Source: Betaproteobacteria bacterium (lineage in GTDB: Bacteria > Pseudomonadota > Gammaproteobacteria > Burkholderiales > Rhodocyclaceae). From it: a stretch of 7,347 bases of DNA. Location of the stretch: positions 1 to 7,347 of the forward strand of contig JAGWUW010000125.1 in NCBI GenBank assembly GCA_028868235.1, written 5' to 3'. A model generated the notes under the pieces. The model was not told the origin of the DNA, did no database searches, and saw only the letters and a list, made by a program, of their open reading frames with translations. Positions within the stretch are counted from its first letter, which is position 1; each line of letters begins with the position of its first letter. The position numbers were made by a program, and so were the translations under genes. Below are positions 6,361 through 7,347 of this stretch, in pieces.

Positions 6361-6741
6361 ATGAATAGCCAAGGGCATTATCAGCATTTCGGACAACACG
6401 CACTGGTCCAGCCACCGCAAGGCCCGCTCGCCAAGCTCGTCGCTTTCCTACTGAGCGCCACATTCTTGACTCTGGCCTTCATGTTTTCGTTGGTCGCTCT
6501 AGCTGTTGTCGCTGTGGCGGGGTTGGCCTTTGGTGGGTGGTTGTGGTGGCGCACCCGGCAGTTACGCAAGGAAACCAACCGGGCAAAATCGAGCCCGCGC
6601 CAGAACGATAGCGATGCACCGATGAATCGCCCTGATTACACGCCTTCAACGCCCCAACGCCGGTCTGCGACCGTTATTGAAGGCGAAGCAGTTCGTATGA
6701 CGGAGGAACCCAGCGTTGCACAGGCTCGCCAAGTGAAATAA
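6361..6741 (+). CDS. small membrane-anchored protein of unknown function
   Basis: I do not recognise a named family. The 126-residue protein has a short polar N-terminus (1-25) with several His and Gln residues. A long hydrophobic stretch follows at about 26-63, enough for one long or two closely packed membrane helices, ending in GGWLWWRTRQLRK. The remaining tail (about 64-126) is charged, Pro/Ser/Asn-rich and probably disordered, with a VIEGEAVR segment (105-112). The positive charges after the helix suggest that this tail faces the cytoplasm if there is a single span. An ATG at 6331 would add ten residues, but it lies inside the -10 box, so 6361 is preferred. Neither start has a clear Shine-Dalgarno. 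The gene appears to have its own promoter. Confidence 0.75.
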   Translation: MNSQGHYQHFGQHALVQPPQGPLAKLVAFLLSATFLTLAFMFSLVALAVVAVAGLAFGGWLWWRTRQLRKETNRAKSSPRQNDSDAPMNRPDYTPSTPQRRSATVIEGEAVRMTEEPSVAQARQVK

Positions 6742-6755
6742 CTGGCGCTGTTCGC

Positions 6756-7058
6756 TTAGCGCAGCTTGGGATTGAGCGAACCCCGGTTGTAATCCTTATC
6801 GCCAGGCATCAAGGTCCTCCCGATGCCGAACAGAGCGCCCTGCGCCTCGGCTGGATGTGCTTTGTTTTCCGGATATTCGGCAGCGACTTTCTGAGCGACT
6901 GCGGCTCTTGCCGCATCGACGAACTCCCAGCGCCCATTCGGAAACAGGCGAACCTTTTGACCATCCACCGTAACTGCCTCGACCGGGTTGCGATCGAGTT
7001 CGGCAGCGAAGCCTTGCCCCGCTGCCAGAACTAGCACGAGCGGAATGATGGCTTTCAC
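6756..7058 (-). CDS. small secreted protein of unknown function
   Basis: The 100-residue product begins with a signal peptide: MK, a hydrophobic core (about 3-13), then GQGFAAE, with likely cleavage after A18. The mature part contains [23 protein letters not shown] (26-48), a pattern seen in small periplasmic proteins that carry a DG-x-V-x-L-xPxGxWE segment. The C-terminal part is polar and ends GSLNPKLR. No catalytic motif is visible and I assign no function. A periplasmic location is inferred. The start is GTG at 7058-7056, overlapping the alaS TGA stop as GTGA, so translation is probably coupled to alaS. Its 3' end faces the membrane-protein gene across 14 bases. Confidence 0.8.
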   Translation of the reverse strand: MKAIIPLVLVLAAGQGFAAELDRNPVEAVTVDGQKVRLFPNGRWEFVDAARAAVAQKVAAEYPENKAHPAEAQGALFGIGRTLMPGDKDYNRGSLNPKLR

Positions 7059-7347
7059 AATTTGCCTGCGACCCAGGCTGCAACCGAAGCCAGCGCCGCC
7101 GGCAGATTTTCCGGCTGCGTTCCCCCGGCCTGAGCCATATCAGGACGACCACCACCCTTGCCGCCAACCTGCTGGGCAATATGATTGACCAATTCGCCGG
7201 CCTTGACCTTACCGGTCAGGTCAGCGGTAACTCCGGCAATCAACGTCACCTTGCCATCAGCTACCGAGGCCAGTACGATCGCCGCCGACTTCAACCGGTC
7301 CTTCAGCTTGTCCATGGTTTCGCGCAGTGCGCTGACATCGGCCCCCT
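7055..7347 (-). CDS. alaS: alanyl-tRNA synthetase, C-terminal part (cut by window edge)
   Basis: Only the last 96 residues are visible; the 5' part of the gene lies beyond the window. They read in frame from the edge through [20 protein letters not shown], then [22 protein letters not shown] and the glycine-rich segment [18 protein letters not shown], ending at AAWVAGKL. This is the C-Ala (DHHA1) domain of AlaRS, which helps hold tRNA-Ala for aminoacylation and editing. The reading frame is intact to its stop, and the truncation is only due to the window boundary. The last bases overlap the start of the downstream small secreted protein gene. Confidence 0.96.
   Translation of the reverse strand, partial: GADVSALRETMDKLKDRLKSAAIVLASVADGKVTLIAGVTADLTGKVKAGELVNHIAQQVGGKGGGRPDMAQAGGTQPENLPAALASVAAWVAGKL

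Noticed and set aside
6745..6762. A 5-bp inverted repeat considered as a bidirectional terminator.
   Set aside because: The stem is short, the loop has 8 bases and no T-run follows on either strand.

Overview
The window looks like chromosomal DNA from a GC-rich betaproteobacterium. Its proteins resemble those of Rhodocyclales (Dechloromonas/Azonexus type). That placement rests on recalled protein similarity and gene order, not on a search. No mobile element, tRNA, rRNA, CRISPR array or phage gene is visible. Coding density is very high, and no gene-free stretch exceeds 100 bases.

Layout: positions 59-1183 hold ilvE (branched-chain aminotransferase) followed by a tiny CHCC zinc-finger protein. 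A strong hairpin with a T-run (1191-1216) closes that pair. Three bases later, with no visible Shine-Dalgarno, begins a tightly packed plus-strand cluster at 1220-6273: waaF (LPS heptosyltransferase II), an NTF2/SnoaL-like small protein (ATGA overlap with waaF), a YheT-type alpha/beta hydrolase, a phosphomannomutase/phosphoglucomutase of the AlgC type, and an EAL-HDOD signalling protein. The last three junctions are each 9 bases long, so these five genes probably form one transcript. An 87-base gap follows with a consensus -10 box and three 11-bp-phased YTACA repeats. It precedes a small single-gene unit for a membrane-anchored protein (6361-6741).

From the other side, on the minus strand, come the 3' end of alaS (alanyl-tRNA synthetase, cut by the window edge) and a small secreted protein coupled to it by a GTGA overlap. 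They converge on the membrane-protein gene with only 14 bases between them.

How the genes may work together: WaaF builds the inner LPS core, and the AlgC-type mutase makes mannose-1-phosphate and glucose-1-phosphate for LPS core and exopolysaccharide. The EAL-HDOD protein could tie this envelope-sugar unit to cyclic-di-GMP signalling. That link is inferred from gene order only. Most of the window is conventional housekeeping content. The least ordinary points are the phased repeat array at 6279-6305 and the terminator that abuts the waaF start codon. I see no evidence of a wholly new multi-gene system.
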